The translations under genes and the position numbers were made by a program. From Odiellus spinosus (lineage: Eukaryota; Arthropoda; Arachnida; Opiliones; Phalangiidae): a DNA stretch of 64,000 nucleotides. How positions within the stretch are numbered: the first letter of the stretch is position 1; each line of letters begins with the position of its first letter. The stretch lies in assembly GCA_963920705.1 (NCBI GenBank), contig OY987230.1, positions 2,976,001 through 3,040,000 of the forward strand. The letters are read 5' to 3'. The notes beneath the pieces were generated by a model. That model was not told the origin of the DNA. It did no database searches and was given only the letters and a program-made list of their open reading frames with translations. Of this stretch, positions 50,183 through 63,962 are shown piece by piece.

Positions 50183-53100
50183 TTTAGACAAAACCAAAGT
50201 CATTCGAAAGAGCAATTAATAGACAGTTTAAATAATAAGAGTTTTCAAAAATCCGTTGAAAAACATGGAAAATATGGACAATTCAAAAAACATCTAATAT
50301 CAAAAAGCGAATTTTGAAAATCTGAAATTTGACTATTTTGATATTCTATGATTTCTTGAATTGGCCATATTTTTCTTGTTTTTCAACGGATTTTTGAAAA
50401 CTCTTATTATTTAGACTGTCCATTAATTGCTCTTTCGAATGACTTTGGTTTTGTCTAAATTGCAAAATTGTGACAAATATAAAATTGGTTAAAATTAAGC
50501 AAAAACGCTTAAAAATCCAAGATTATTGGATTCAAATGGACACAAAACTTTTGAATTTTAAGCGATTTAGACAACATTAAGACCACTCGAAAGACCAAAT
50601 TTTGGTCTATCTAAAAAACAATAGTTTTGGAAAATCCGTTGAAAAACAAGAAAAATATGGCCAATTCAAGAAATCATAGAATATCAAATAGTCAAATTTC
50701 AGATTTTCAAAATTCGCTTTTTGATATTAGATGTTTTTTGAATTGTCCATATTTTCCATGTTTTTCAACGGATTTTCCAAAACTCTTGATTTTCAGATAG
50801 ACCAATATTTGCTCTTTCGAGTGGTCTTAATTTTGTCAAAATCGCTTAAAAATCAAAAGTTTTGTGTCCATTTGAATCCAATAATCTTGGATTTTTAAGC
50901 GTTTTTGCTTAATTTTAACCAATTTTATATTTGTCACAATTTTGCAATTTAGACAAAAACAAAGTCATTCGAAAGAGCAATTAATGGACAGTCTTAATAA
51001 TAAGAGTTTTCAAAAATCCGTTGAAAAACAAGAAAAATATGGCCAATTCAAAAAACATCTAATATCAAAAAGCGAATTTTGAAAATCTGAAATTTGACTA
51101 TTTTGATATTCTATGATTTCTTGAATTGTCCACATTTTTCTTGTTTTTCAACGGATTTTTGAAAACTCTTATTATTTAGACTGTCCATTAATTGCTCTTT
51201 CGAATGACTTTGGTTTTGTCTAAATTGCAAAATTGTGACAAATATAAAATTGGTTAAAATTAAGCAAAAACGCTTAAAAATCCAAGATTATTGGATTCAA
51301 ATGGACACAAAACTTTTGAATTTTAAGCGATTTAGACAAAATTAAGACCACTCGAAAGAGCAAATATTGGTCTATCTAAAAAACAAGAGTTTTGGAAAAT
51401 CCGTTGAAAAACATGGAAAATATGGACAATTCAAAAAACATCTAATATCAAAAAGCGAATTTTGAAAATCTGAAATTTGACTATTTTGATATTGTATGAT
51501 TTCTTGAATTGGCCATATTTTTCTTGTTTTTCAACGGATTTTCCAAATCTATTGTTTTTTAGATAGACCAAAATTTGGTCTTTCGAGTGGTCTTAATTTT
51601 GTCTAAATCGCTTAAAATTCAAAAGTTTTGTGTCCATTTGAATCCAATAATCTTGGATTTTTAAGCGTTTTTGCTTAATTTTAACCAATTTTATATTTGT
51701 CACAATTTTGCAATTTAGACAAAACCAAAGTCATTCTAAAGAGCAATTAATGGACAGTCTAAATAATAAGAGTTTTCAAAAATCCGTTGAAAAACAAGAA
51801 AAATATGGCCAATTCAAGAAATCATAGAATATCAAAATAGTCAAATTTCAGATTTTCAAAATTCGCTTTTGATATTAGATGTTTTTTGAATTGTCCATAT
51901 TTTCCATGTTTTTCAACGGATTTTCCAAAACTCTTGTTTTTTAGATAGACCAATATTTGCTCTTTCGAGTGGTCTTAATTTTGTCTAAATCGCTTAAAAT
52001 TCAAAAGTTTTGTGTCCATTTGAATCCAATAATCTTGGATTTTTAAGCGTTTTTGCTTAATTTTAACCAATTTTATATTTGTCACAATTTTGCAATTTAG
52101 ACAAAACCAAAGTCATTCGAAAGAGCAATTAATGGACAGTCTAAATAATAAGAGTTTTCAAAAATCCGTTGAAAAACAAGAAAAATGTGGACAATTCAAG
52201 AAATCATAGAATATCAAAATAGTCAAATTTCAGATTTTCAAAATTCGCTTTTTGATATTAGATGTTTTTTGAATTGGCCATATTTTTCTTGTTTTTCAAC
52301 GGATTTTTGAAAACTCTTATTATTAAGACTGTCCATTAATTGCTCTTTCGAATGACTTTGTTTTTGTCTAAATTGCAAAATTGTGACAAATATAAAATTG
52401 GTTAAAATTAAGCAAAAACGCTTAAAAATCCAAGATTATTGGATTCAAATGGACACAAAACTTTTGATTTTTAAGCGATTTAGACAAAATTAAGACCACT
52501 CGAAAGAGCAAATATTGGTCTATCTGAAAATCAAGAGTTTTGGAAAATCCGTTGAAAAACATGGAAAATATGGACAATTCAAAAAACATCTAATATCAAA
52601 AAGCGAATTTTGAAAATCTGAAATTTGACTATTTTGATATTCTATGATTTCTTGAATTGGCCATATTTTTCTTGTTTTTCAACGGATTTTCCAAAACTAT
52701 TGTTTTTTAGATAGACCAAAATTTGGTCTTTCGAGTGGTCTTAATTTTGTCTAAATCGCTTAAAATTCAAAAGTTTTGTGTCCATTTGAATCCAATAATC
52801 TTGGATTTTTAAGCGTTTTTGCTTAATTTTAACCAATTTTATATTTGTCACGTTTTGGCAATTTAGACAAAACCAAAGTCATTCGAAAGAGCAATTAATG
52901 GACAGTCTAAATAATAAGAGTTTTCAAAAATCCGTTGAAAAACAAGAAAAATATGGCCAATTCAAGAAATCATAGAATATCAAAATAGTCAAATTTCAGA
53001 TTTTCAAAATTCGCTTTTTGATATTAGATGTTTTTTGAATTGTCCATATTTTCCATGTTTTTCAACGGATTTTCCAAAACTCTTGTTTTTTAGATAGACC

Positions 53101-53244
53101 AAAATTTGGTCTTTCGAGTGGTCTTAATTTTGTCTAAATCGCTTAAAAATCAAAAGTTTTGTGTCCATTTGAATCCAATAATCTTGGATTTTTAAGCGTT
53201 TTTGCTTAATTTTAACCAATTTTATATTTGTCACAATTTTGCAA
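50183..53244. repeat. Block P132-P139, mixed-order monomers
   Basis: Codes: 1-1, 2+2, 1-1, 2-2, 1+2, 1+1, 2-2, 1+2. P133 (ATATCAAATAGTC) and P136 (TTCGCTTTTGATA) have each lost a base beside the loop, the only units with a length change there. P136 carries CATTCTAAAG. P132-P134 recall the 1-1, 2+2, 1-1 order at 15-16 kb (P40-P42), including the arm 1b variant in P134 and P42. Confidence 0.87.
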
Positions 53245-55923
53245 TTTAGACAAAACCAAAGTCATTCGAAAGAGCAATAAATGGACAGTTTAAATAATAA
53301 GAGTTTTCAAAAATCCGTTGAAAAACATGGAAAATATGGACAATTCAAAAAACATCTAATATCAAAAAGCGAATTTTGAAAATCTGAAATTTGACTATTT
53401 TGATATTCTATGATTTCTTGAATTGGCCATATTTTTCTTGTTTTTCAACGGATTTTTGAAAACTCTTATTATTTAGACTGTCCATTAATTGCTCTTTCGA
53501 ATGACTTTGGTTTTGTCTAAATTGCAAAATTGTGACAAATATAAAATTGGTTAAAATTAAGCAAAAACGCTTAAACATCCAAGATTATTGGATTCAAATG
53601 GACACAAAACTTTTGAATTTTAAGCGATTTAGACAAAATTAAGACCACTCGAAAGACCAAATTTTGGTCTATCTAAAAAACAATAAATTTGGAAAATCCG
53701 TTGAAAAACAAGAAAAATATGGCCAATTCAATAAATCATACAATATCAAAATAGTCAAATTTCAGATTTTCAAAATTCGCTTTTTGATATTAGATGTTTT
53801 TTGAATTGTCCATATTTTCCATGTTTTTCAACGGATTTTTGAAAACTCTTATTATTTAAACTGTCCATTAATTGCTCTTTCGAATGACTTTGGTTTTGTC
53901 TAAATTGCAAAATTGTGACAAATATAAAATTGGTTAAAATTAAGCAAAAACGCTTAAAAATCCAAGATTATTGGATTCAAATGGACACAAAACTTTTGAT
54001 TTTTAAGCGATTTAGACAAAATTAAGACCACTCGAAAGACCAAATTTTGGTCTATCTAAAAAACAAGAGTTTTGGAAAATCCGTTGAAAAACATGGAAAA
54101 TATGGACAATTCAAAAAACATCTAATATCAAAAAGCGAATTTTGAAAATCTGAAATTTGACTATTTTGATATTCTATGATTTCTTGAATTGGCCATATTT
54201 TTCTTGTTTTTCAACGGATTTTTGAAAACTCTTATTATTTAGACTGTCCATTAATTGCTCTTTCGAATGACTTTGGTTTTGTCTAAATTGCCAAAACGTG
54301 ACAAATATAAAATTGGTTAAAATTAAGCAAAAACGCTTAAAAATCCAAGATTATTGGATTCAAATGGACACAAAACTTTTGAATTTTAAGCGATTTAGAC
54401 AAAATTAAGACCACTCGAAAGACCAAATTTTGGTCTATCTAAAAAACAATAGTTTTGGAAAATCCGTTGAAAAACAAGAAAAATATGGCCAATTCAAGAA
54501 ATCATACAATATCAAAATAGTCAAATTTCAGATTTTCAAAATTCGCTTTTTGATATTAGATGTTTTTTGAATTGTCCATATTTTCCATGTTTTTCAACGG
54601 ATTTTTGAAAACTCTTATTATTTAAACTGTCCATTAATTGCTCTTTCGAATGACTTTGGTTTTGTCTAAATTGCAAAATTGTGACAAATATAAAATTGGT
54701 TAAAATTAAGCAAAAACGCTTAAAAATCCAAGATTATTGGATTCAAATGGACACAAAACTTTTGATTTTTAAGCGATTTAGACAAAATTAAGACCACTCG
54801 AAAGACCAAATTTTGGTCTATCTAAAAAACAAGAGTTTTGGAAAATCCGTTGAAAAACATGGAAAATATGGACAATTCAATAAACATCTAATATCAAAAA
54901 GGGAATTTTGAAAATCTGAAATTTGACTATTTTGATATTCTATGATTTCTTGTATTGGCCATATTTTTCTTGTTTTTCAACGGATTTTTGAAAACTCTTA
55001 TTATTTAGACTGTCCATTAATTGCTCTTTCGAATGACTTTGGTTTTGTCTAAATTGCAAAACGTGACAAATATAAAATTGGTTAAAATTAAGCAAAAACG
55101 CTTAAAAATCCAAGATTATTGGATTCAAATGGACACAAAACTTTTGAATTTTAAGCGATTTAGACAAAATTAAGACCACTCGAAAGACCAAATTTTGGTC
55201 TATCTAAAAACAATAGTTTTGGAAAATCCGTTGAAAAACAAGAAAAATATGGCCAATTCAAGAAAGCATACAATATCAAAATAGTCAAATTTCAGATTTT
55301 CAAAATTCGCTTTTTGATATTAGATGTTTTTTGAATTGTCCATATTTTCCATGTTTTTCAACGGATTTTCCAAAACTCTTGTTCTTTAGATAGAGCAATA
55401 TTTGCTCTTTCGAGTGGTCTTAATTTTGTCTAAATCGCTTAAAAATCAAAAGTTTTGTGTCCATTTGAATCCAATAATCTTGGATTTTTAAGCGTTTTTG
55501 CTTAATTTTAACCAATTTTATATTTGTCACATTTTTGCAATTTAGACAAAACCAAAGTCATTCGAAAGAGCAATTAATGGACAGTCTAAATAATAAGAGT
55601 TTTCAAAAATCCGTTGAAAAACAAGAAAAATATGGCCAATTCAAGAAATCATAGAATATCAAAATAGTCAAATTTCAGATTTTCAAAATTCGCTTTTTGA
55701 TATTAGATGTTTTTTGAATTGTCCATATTTTCCATGTTTTTCAACGGATTTTCCAAAACTCTTGTTTTTTAGATAGACCAAAATTTGGTCTTTCGAGTGG
55801 TCTTAATTTTGTCTAAATCGCTTAAAAATCAAAAGTTTTGTGTCCATTTGAATCCAATAATCTTGGATTTTTAAGCGTTTTTGCTTAATTTTAACCAATT
55901 TTATATTTGTCACAATTTTGCAA
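53245..55923. repeat. 7-monomer repeat (C), copy 1, P140-P146
   Basis: Codes: 1-1, 2+1, 2-1, 2+1, 2-1, 2+2, 1+2. Markers are GAGCAATAAATGG, CTTAAACATCC, ACAATAAATTTGG, AAAGGGAATTTTG, CTTGTATTGGCC, GCAAAACGTGAC and AAGAAAGCATACAAT. Two one-base losses (in GCAAAACGTGAC and CTAAAAACAATAG) make the period 2679 bp instead of 2681. Confidence 0.92.
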
Positions 55924-58219
55924 TTTAGACAAAACCAAAGTCATTCGAAAGAGCAATAAATGGACAGTTTAAATAATAAGAGTTTTCAAAAATCCGTTGA
56001 AAAACATGGAAAATATGGACAATTCAAAAAACATCTAATATCAAAAAGCGAATTTTGAAAATCTGAAATTTGACTATTTTGATATTCTATGATTTCTTGA
56101 ATTTGCCATATTTTTCTTGTTTTTCAACGGATTTTTGAAAACTCTTATTATTTAGACTGTCCATTAATTGCTCTTTCGAATGACTTTGGTTTTGTCTAAA
56201 TTGCAAAATTGTGACAAATATAAAATTGGTTAAAATTAAGCAAAAACGCTTAAACATCCAAGATTATTGGATTCAAATGGACACAAAACTTTTGAATTTT
56301 AAGCGATTTAGACAAAATTAAGACCACTCGAAAGACCAAATTTTGGTCTATCTAAAAAACAATAAATTTGGAAAATCCGTTGAAAAACAAGAAAAATATG
56401 GCCAATTCAATAAATCATACAATATCAAAATAGTCAAATTTCAGATTTTCAAAATTCGCTTTTTGATATTAGATGTTTTTTGAATTGTCCATATTTTCCA
56501 TGTTTTTCAACGGATTTTTGAAAACTCTTATTATTTAAACTGTCCATTAATTGCTCTTTCGAATGACTTTGGTTTTGTCTAAATTGCAAAATTGTGACAA
56601 ATATAAAATTGGTTAAAATTAAGCAAAAACGCTTAAAAATCCAAGATTATTGGATTCAAATGGACACAAAACTTTTGATTTTTAAGCGATTTAGACAAAA
56701 TTAAGACCACTCGAAAGACCAAATTTTGGTCTATCTAAAAAACAAGAGTTTTGGAAAATCCGTTGAAAAACATGGAAAATATGGACAATTCAAAAAACAT
56801 CTAATATCAAAAAGCGAATTTTGAAAATCTGAAATTTGACTATTTTGATATTCTATGATTTCTTGAATTGGCCATATTTTTCTTGTTTTTCAACGGATTT
56901 TTGAAAACTCTTATTATTTAGACTGTCCATTAATTGCTCTTTCGAATGACTTTGGTTTTGTCTAAATTGCCAAAACGTGACAAATATAAAATTGGTTAAA
57001 ATTAAGCAAAAACGCTTAAAAATCCAAGATTATTGGATTCAAATGGACACAAAACTTTTGAATTTTAAGCGATTTAGACAAAATTAAGACCACTCGAAAG
57101 ACCAAATTTTGGTCTATCTAAAAAACAATAGTTTTGGAAAATCCGTTGAAAAACAAGAAAAATATGGCCAATTCAAGAAATCATACAATATCAAAATAGT
57201 CAAATTTCAGATTTTCAAAATTCGCTTTTTGATATTAGATGTTTTTTGAATTGTCCATATTTTCCATGTTTTTCAACGGATTTTTGAAAACTCTTATTAT
57301 TTAAACTGTCCATTAATTGCTCTTTCGAATGACTTTGGTTTTGTCTAAATTGCAAAATTGTGACAAATATAAAATTGGTTAAAATTAAGCAAAAACGCTT
57401 AAAAATCCAAGATTATTGGATTCAAATGGACACAAAACTTTTGATTTTTAAGCGATTTAGACAAAATTAAGACCACTCGAAAGACCAAATTTTGGTCTAT
57501 CTAAAAAACAAGAGTTTTGGAAAATCCGTTGAAAAACATGGAAAATATGGACAATTCAATAAACATCTAATATCAAAAAGGGAATTTTGAAAATCTGAAA
57601 TTTGACTATTTTGATATTCTATGATTTCTTGTATTGGCCATATTTTTCTTGTTTTTCAACGGATTTTTGAAAACTCTTATTATTTAGACTGTCCATTAAT
57701 TGCTCTTTCGAATGACTTTGGTTTTGTCTAAATTGCAAAACGTGACAAATATAAAATTGGTTAAAATTAAGCAAAAACGCTTAAAAATCCAAGATTATTG
57801 GATTCAAATGGACACAAAACTTTTGAATTTTAAGCGATTTAGACAAAATTAAGACCACTCGAAAGACCAAATTTTGGTCTATCTAAAAACAATAGTTTTG
57901 GAAAATCCGTTGAAAAACAAGAAAAATATGGCCAATTCAAGAAAGCATACAATATCAAAATAGTCAAATTTCAGATTTTCAAAATTCGCTTTTTGATATT
58001 AGATGTTTTTTGAATTGTCCATATTTTCCATGTTTTTCAACGGATTTTTGAAAACTCTTATTATTTAAACTGTCCATTAATTGCTCTTTCGAATGACTTT
58101 GGTTTTGTCTAAATTGCAAAATTGTGACAAATATAAAATTGGTTAAAATTAAGCAAAAACGCTTAAAAATCCAAGATTATTGGATTCAAATGGACACAAA
58201 ACTTTTGATTTTTAAGCGA
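55924..58219. repeat. 7-monomer repeat (C), copy 2, P147-P152
   Basis: Codes: 1-1, 2+1, 2-1, 2+1, 2-1, 2+1. All markers of copy 1 recur 2679 bp downstream. The copies part company within P152, whose right arm is arm 1 where P145 has arm 2, so the boundary again lies inside a palindrome. Confidence 0.92.
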
Positions 58220-60132
58220 TTTAGACAAAATTAAGACCACTCGAAAGACCAAATTTTGGTCTATCTAAAAAACAAGAGTTTTGGAAAATCCGTTGAAAAA
58301 CAAGGAAAATATGGACAATTCAAAAAACATCTAATATCAAAAAGGGAATTTTGAAAATCTGAAATTTGACTATTTTGATATTCTATGATTTCTTGCATTG
58401 GCCATATTTTTCTTGTTTTTCAACGGATTTTTGAAAACTCTTATTATTTAGACTGTCCATTAATTGCTCTTTCGAATGACTTTGGTTTTGTCTAAATTGC
58501 CAAAACGTGACAAATATAAAATTGGTTAAAATTAAGCAAAAACGCTTAAAAATCCAAGATTATTGGATTCAAATGGACACAAAACTTTTGAATTTTAAGC
58601 GATTTAGACAAAATTAAGACCACTCGAAAGACCAAATTTTGGTCTATCTAAAAACAATAGTTTTGGAAAATCCGTTGAAAAACAAGAAAAATATGGCCAT
58701 TTCAAGAAAGCATACAATATCAAAATAGTCAAATTTCAGATTTTCAAAATTCGCTTTTTGATATTAGATGTTTTTTGAATTGTCCATATTTTCCATGTTT
58801 TTCAACGGATTTTTGAAAACTCTTATTATTTAAACTGTCCATTAATTGCTCTTTCGAATGACTTTGGTTTTGTCTACATTGCAAAATTGTGACAAATATA
58901 AAATTGGTTAAAATTAAGCAAAAACGCTTAAAAATCCAAGATTATTGGATTCAAATGGACACAAAACTTTTGATTTTTAAGCGATTTAGACAAAATTAAG
59001 ACCAGTCGAAAGACCAAATTTTGGTCTATTTAAAAAACAAAAGTTTTGGAAAAACCGTTGAAAAACATGGAAAATATGGACAATTCAAAAAACATCTAAT
59101 ATCAAAAAGCGAATTTTGAAAATCTGAAATTTGACTATTTTGATATTCTATGATTTCTTGAATTGGCCATATTTTCCATGTTTTTCAACGGATTTTTGAA
59201 AACTCTTATTATTTAAACTGTCCATTAATTGCTCTTTCGAATGACTTTGGTTTTGTCTAAATTGCCAAAACGTGACAAATATAAAATTGGTTAAAATTAA
59301 GCAAAAACGCTTAAAAATCCAAGATTATTGGATTCAAATGGACACAAAACTTTTGAATTTTAAGCGATTTAGACAAAATTAAGACCACTCGAAAGACCAA
59401 ATTTTGGTCTATCTAAAAACAATAGTTTTGGAAAATCCGTTGAAAAACAAGAAAAATATGGCCAATTCAAGAAATCATAGAATATCAAAATAGTCAAATT
59501 TCAGATTTTAAAAATTCGCTTTTTGATAATAGATGTTTTTTGAATTGTCCATATTTTCCATGTTTTTCAACGGATTTTCCAAAACTCTTGTTTTTTAGAT
59601 AGACCAATATTTGCTCTTTCGAGTGGTCTTAATTTTGTCTAAATCGCTTAAAATTCAAAAGTTTTGTGTCCATTTGAATCCAATAATCTTGGATTTTTAA
59701 GCGTTTTAGCTTAATTTTAACCAATTTTATATTTGTCACAATTTTGCAATTTAGACAAAACCAAAGTCATTCGAAAGAGCAATTAATGGACAGTTTAAAT
59801 AATAAGAGTTTTCAAAAATCCGTTGAAAAACAAGAAAAATGTGGACAATTCAAGAAATCATAGAATATCAAAATAGTCAAATTTCAGATTTTCAAAATTC
59901 GCTTTTTGATATTAGATGTTTTTTGAATTGGCCATATTTTTCTTGTTTTTCAACGGATTTTTGAAAACTCTTATTATTAAGACTGTCCATTAATTGCTCT
60001 TTCGAATGACTTTGGTTTTGTCTAAATTGCCAAAACGTGACAAATATAAAATTGGTTAAAATTAAGCAAAAACGCTTAAAAATCCAAGATTATTGGATTC
60101 AAATGGACACAAAACTTTTGATTTTTAAGCGA
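58220..60132. repeat. Block P153-P157, dimer expansion of repeat C
   Basis: Codes: 2-1, 2+1, 2-1, 2+2, 1+1. P153-P154 duplicate P151-P152 as a 766 bp dimer step, sharing AAAGGGAATTTTG and AAGAAAGCATACAAT; P153 has the private CTTGCATTGGCC. P154 and P156 keep the one-base loss in CTAAAAACAATAG. P155 has ACCAGTCGAAAG and AAAAACCGTTG, shared with P161 and P166, and its right inner stem has the CATATTTTCCATG allele with a minus loop. Confidence 0.89.
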
Positions 60133-62047
60133 TTTAGACAAAATTAAGACCACTCGAAAGAGCAAATATTGGTCTATCTGAAAATCAAGAGTTTTGGAAA
60201 ATCCGTTGAAAAACATGGAAAATATGGACAATTCAAAAAACATCTAATATCAAAAAGCGAATTTTTAAAATCTGAAATTTGACTATTTTGATATTCTATG
60301 ATTTCTTGAATTGGCCATATTTTTCTTGTTTTTCAACGGATTTTTCAAAACTATTGTTTTTTAGATAGACCAAAATTTAGTCTTTCGAGTGGTCTTAATT
60401 TTGTCTAAATCGCTTAAAATTCAAAAGTTTTGTGTCCATTTGAATCCAATAATCTTGGATTTTTAAGCGTTTTTGCTTAATTTTAACCAATTTTATATTT
60501 GTCACGTTTTGGCAATTTAGACAAAACCAAAGTCATTCGAAAGAGCAATTAATGGACAGTCTAAATAATAAGAGTTTTCAAAAATCCGTTGAAAAACAAG
60601 AAAAATATGGCCAATTCAAGAAATCATAGAATATCAAAATAGTCAAATTTCAGATTTTCAAAATTCGCTTTTTGATATTAGATGTTTTTTGAATTGTCCA
60701 TATTTTCCATGTTTTTCAACGGATTTTCCAAAACTCTTGATTTTCAGATAGACCAATATTTGCTCTTTCGAGTGGTCTTAATTTTGTCTAAATCGCTTAA
60801 AAATCAAAAGTTTTGTGTCCATTTGAATCCAATAATCTTGGATTTTTAAGCGTTTTTGCTTAATTTTAACCAATTTTATATTTGTCACAATTTTGCAATT
60901 TAGACAAAAACAAAGTCATTCGATAGAGCAATTAATGGACAGTCTTAATAATAAGAGTTTTCAAAAATCCGTTGAAAAAGATGGAAAATATGGACAATTC
61001 AAAAAACATCTAATATCAAAAAGCGAATTTTGAAAATCTGAAATTTGACTATTTTGATATTCTATGATTTCTTGAATTGGCCATATTTTTCTTGTTTTTC
61101 AACGGATTTTTGAAAACTCTTATTATTAAGACTGTCCATTAATTGCTCTTTCGAATGACTTTGGTTTTGTCTAAATTGCAAAATTGTGACAAATATAAAA
61201 TTGGTTAAAATTAAGCAAAAACGCTTAAAAATCCAAGATTATTGGATTCAAATGGACACAAAACTTTTGATTTTTAAGCGATTTAGACAAAATTAAGACC
61301 AGTCGAAAGACCAAATTTTGGTCTATTTAAAAAACAAAAGTTTTGGAAAAACCGTTGAAAAACATGGAAAATATGGACAATTCAAAAAACATCTAATATC
61401 AAAAAGCGAATTTTGAAAATCTGAAATTTGACTATTTTGATATTCTATGATTTCTTGAATTGGCCATATTTTTCTTGTTTTTCAACGGATTTTTGAAAAC
61501 TCTTATTATTTAGACTGTCCATTAATTGCTCTTTCGAATGACTTTGGTTTTGTCTAAATTGCCAAAACGTGACAAATATAAAATTGGTTAAAATTAAGCA
61601 AAAACGCTTAAAAATCCAAGATTATTGGATTCAAATGGACACAAAACTTTTGAATTTTAAGCGATTTAGACAAAATTAAGACCACTCGAAAGACCAAATT
61701 TTGGTCTATCTAAAAAACAATAGTTTTGGAAAATCCGTTGAAAAACAAGAAAAATATGGCCAATTCAAGAAATCATACAATATCAAAATAGTCAAATTTC
61801 AGATTTTCAAAATTCGCTTTTTGATATTAGATGTTTTTTGAATTGTCCATATTTTCCATGTTTTTCAACGGATTTTTGAAAACTCTTATTATTTAAACTG
61901 TCCATTAATTGCTCTTTCGAATGACTTTGGTTTTGTCTAAATTGCAAAATTGTGACAAATATAAAATTGGTTAAAATTAAGCAAAAACGCTTAAAAATCC
62001 AAGATTATTGGATTCAAATGGACACAAAACTTTTGATTTTTAAGCGA
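60133..62047. repeat. 5-monomer repeat (D), copy 1 (1915 bp), P158-P162
   Basis: Codes: 2-2, 1+2, 1-1, 2-1, 2+1. Markers are AATTTAGTCTTTCG, TTCGATAGAGC, GAAAAAGATGGAAAA and AAAAACCGTTG. P158 differs from P163 in its left arm (GAGCAAATATTGG with CTGAAAATCAAGAG), so the repeat begins inside P158. Confidence 0.92.
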
Positions 62048-63962
62048 TTTAGACAAAATTAAGACCACTCGAAAGACCAAATTTTGGTCTATCTAAAAAA
62101 CAAGAGTTTTGGAAAATCCGTTGAAAAACATGGAAAATATGGACAATTCAAAAAACATCTAATATCAAAAAGCGAATTTTTAAAATCTGAAATTTGACTA
62201 TTTTGATATTCTATGATTTCTTGAATTGGCCATATTTTTCTTGTTTTTCAACGGATTTTTCAAAACTATTGTTTTTTAGATAGACCAAAATTTAGTCTTT
62301 CGAGTGGTCTTAATTTTGTCTAAATCGCTTAAAATTCAAAAGTTTTGTGTCCATTTGAATCCAATAATCTTGGATTTTTAAGCGTTTTTGCTTAATTTTA
62401 ACCAATTTTATATTTGTCACGTTTTGGCAATTTAGACAAAACCAAAGTCATTCGAAAGAGCAATTAATGGACAGTCTAAATAATAAGAGTTTTCAAAAAT
62501 CCGTTGAAAAACAAGAAAAATATGGCCAATTCAAGAAATCATAGAATATCAAAATAGTCAAATTTCAGATTTTCAAAATTCGCTTTTTGATATTAGATGT
62601 TTTTTGAATTGTCCATATTTTCCATGTTTTTCAACGGATTTTCCAAAACTCTTGATTTTCAGATAGACCAATATTTGCTCTTTCGAGTGGTCTTAATTTT
62701 GTCTAAATCGCTTAAAAATCAAAAGTTTTGTGTCCATTTGAATCCAATAATCTTGGATTTTTAAGCGTTTTTGCTTAATTTTAACCAATTTTATATTTGT
62801 CACAATTTTGCAATTTAGACAAAAACAAAGTCATTCGATAGAGCAATTAATGGACAGTCTTAATAATAAGAGTTTTCAAAAATCCGTTGAAAAAGATGGA
62901 AAATATGGACAATTCAAAAAACATCTAATATCAAAAAGCGAATTTTGAAAATCTGAAATTTGACTATTTTGATATTCTATGATTTCTTGAATTGGCCATA
63001 TTTTTCTTGTTTTTCAACGGATTTTTGAAAACTCTTATTATTAAGACTGTCCATTAATTGCTCTTTCGAATGACTTTGGTTTTGTCTAAATTGCAAAATT
63101 GTGACAAATATAAAATTGGTTAAAATTAAGCAAAAACGCTTAAAAATCCAAGATTATTGGATTCAAATGGACACAAAACTTTTGATTTTTAAGCGATTTA
63201 GACAAAATTAAGACCAGTCGAAAGACCAAATTTTGGTCTATTTAAAAAACAAAAGTTTTGGAAAAACCGTTGAAAAACATGGAAAATATGGACAATTCAA
63301 AAAACATCTAATATCAAAAAGCGAATTTTGAAAATCTGAAATTTGACTATTTTGATATTCTATGATTTCTTGAATTGGCCATATTTTTCTTGTTTTTCAA
63401 CGGATTTTTGAAAACTCTTATTATTTAGACTGTCCATTAATTGCTCTTTCGAATGACTTTGGTTTTGTCTAAATTGCCAAAACGTGACAAATATAAAATT
63501 GGTTAAAATTAAGCAAAAACGCTTAAAAATCCAAGATTATTGGATTCAAATGGACACAAAACTTTTGAATTTTAAGCGATTTAGACAAAATTAAGACCAC
63601 TCGAAAGACCAAATTTTGGTCTATCTAAAAAACAATAGTTTTGGAAAATCCGTTGAAAAACAAGAAAAATATGGCCAATTCAAGAAATCATACAATATCA
63701 AAATAGTCAAATTTCAGATTTTCAAAATTCGCTTTTTGATATTAGATGTTTTTTGAATTGTCCATATTTTCCATGTTTTTCAACGGATTTTTGAAAACTC
63801 TTATTATTTAAACTGTCCATTAATTGCTCTTTCGAATGACTTTGGTTTTGTCTAAATTGCAAAATTGTGACAAATATAAAATTGGTTAAAATTAAGCAAA
63901 AACGCTTAAAAATCCAAGATTATTGGATTCAAATGGACACAAAACTTTTGATTTTTAAGCGA
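62048..63962. repeat. 5-monomer repeat (D), copy 2, P163-P167
   Basis: Codes are identical to copy 1 and every marker recurs at exactly 1915 bp. Apart from the left arm of P163 no difference was noticed, so this is a recent duplication. Further copies may lie beyond the right edge. Confidence 0.92.
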
